NCBI GenBank assembly: GCA_018266875.1
Contig: JAFDZR010000007.1
Location: forward strand, 42,868-106,867
Source: Bacteroidota bacterium
GTDB lineage: Bacteria > Bacteroidota > Ignavibacteria > Tepidaquicellales > Tepidaquicellaceae
Direction: 5' to 3'
Length of the DNA: 64,000 nt
Positions within the stretch are counted from its first letter, which is position 1; the number at the start of each line of letters is the position of its first letter. Below are positions 63,532 to 64,000 of this stretch, one piece after another. The position numbers and the translations under genes were made by a program. Under the pieces are notes generated by a model. That model made no database searches. It worked only from the letters and a program-made list of their open reading frames with translations, and was not told where the DNA came from.

Positions 63532-64000
63532 TTAAGCTTTGAATAATTTTTTTCCTTTGAATTTTTTGAATGCATTCCTCGAGTCAACAATTATCTTTGC
63601 ATTGTCAAAGATAAGCTTGTAGTCATAATAAGTATGGTCTGTCGACAGTAATACAAGGTCATATTTCGCAACATTCTTCTTTGTAATAGGAACGGATTTT
63701 TTATTAAAATCATATTTCCTTAATCTCGGGATTGTCGTAACATAATCATCGCTGTAATCAACAATCGCTCCTTCATCCTGAAGAAGTTCGATCAGCTTGA
63801 GAGAAGGGGATTCGCGCAGATCATCAATATCCTTTTTATATGAAAGTCCGAGCAGAAGAATTTTAGATCCTTTCAGACATTTTTTGTTTTCATTGAGAGC
63901 GTGTGAAACTTTTGAGACAACATACTCCGGCATTGCAGTGTTTATTTCACCTGCAAGTTCGATGAATTTTGTCGAGATCTCATATTCACGCGCTTTCCAG
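63532..64000 (-). CDS. wbpA: UDP-N-acetylglucosamine 6-dehydrogenase (WbpA type), C-terminal part, cut by window edge
   Basis: The frame is open from the stop at 63532 to the right window edge, giving about 156 residues of a longer protein. An internal ATG at 63933 is not the start, because the codons upstream of it encode family sequence: WKAREYEISTKFIELAGEIN before MPEYVVSKV. Residues further on are GSKILLLGLSYKKDIDDLRESPSLKLIELL, the C-terminal UDP-binding domain of the UDP-sugar dehydrogenases (in pieces). WKARE-x(6)-FIELAGEIN is typical of WbpA/WecC-type enzymes rather than Ugd. It makes UDP-GlcNAcA, first step towards UDP-GlcNAc3NAcA, with wbpB, wbpD and wbpE following. Confidence 0.92.
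   Translation of the reverse strand, partial: WKAREYEISTKFIELAGEINTAMPEYVVSKVSHALNENKKCLKGSKILLLGLSYKKDIDDLRESPSLKLIELLQDEGAIVDYSDDYVTTIPRLRKYDFNKKSVPITKKNVAKYDLVLLSTDHTYYDYKLIFDNAKIIVDSRNAFKKFKGKKLFKA

Overview
The window is AT-rich bacterial DNA that reads as a member of the Bacteroidota/Chlorobi side of the FCB group, most likely an Ignavibacteria-type organism. This is inferred from three things. Two secreted proteins end in C-terminal type IX secretion (T9SS) sorting domains with the 'QN(F/Y)PNPFNP...GIYFY...K' signature that is especially common in Ignavibacteria. One secreted protein ends in the dockerin-like double repeat common there. Start codons sit in A/T-rich leaders with no clear Shine-Dalgarno sequence. 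I see no rRNA, tRNA, CRISPR array, integrase or intact insertion sequence.

Layout. (1) 1-92: the probable 3' end of a plus-strand gene. (2) 146-31718, all minus strand: surface-glycan cluster A. It holds four large GT-C-type membrane glycosyltransferases, GT2 and GT4 glycosyltransferases, two WecG/TagA-type GT26 enzymes, four methyltransferase domains, a GH16 hydrolase, a membrane acyltransferase, two sugar aminotransferases, a hexapeptide acyltransferase, a Wzx-type flippase, an initiating polyprenyl-phosphate sugar-1-phosphate transferase, a Wzm/Wzt ABC exporter, and a very large C25 (gingipain/PorU-type) protein with a T9SS C-terminal domain. (3) 31838-33295: an uncharacterised helical protein. 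(4) 33687-44440, all plus strand: a secreted dockerin-like protein, the glyoxylate-bypass pair aceB-aceA, a T9SS-exported Asp-box protein, a TonB-dependent receptor and a second T9SS-exported Asp-box protein. (5) 44445-64000, all minus strand: surface-glycan cluster B. It holds GT4 and CgeB-like glycosyltransferases, an AsnB-type amidotransferase, a Wzy/WaaL-like polymerase or ligase, a GNAT acetyltransferase, a second Wzx, a nucleotidyltransferase/GHMP kinase/epimerase trio, a C4-type aminotransferase, a GDP-sugar epimerase, gmd, ugd, and the complete gene set (wbpA, wbpB, wbpD, wbpE) for UDP-2,3-diacetamido-2,3-dideoxy-glucuronate. wbpA is cut by the right window edge.

How it may fit together. 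Cluster B makes activated sugars (a GDP-linked deoxysugar branch, UDP-glucuronate and UDP-diacetamido-glucuronate), with an amidotransferase that could convert a uronate to a uronamide. Cluster A supplies initiation, assembly and export. In Porphyromonas gingivalis the T9SS sortase PorU joins cargo to anionic LPS through a linking sugar made by the Wbp/Vim pathway. Here a PorU-type C25 protein, the Wbp genes, exporters and T9SS cargo lie within about 54 kb. The most interesting reading is that this is a neighbourhood for making the surface glycan to which T9SS cargo is attached. That is an inference from gene content, not something the sequence proves.
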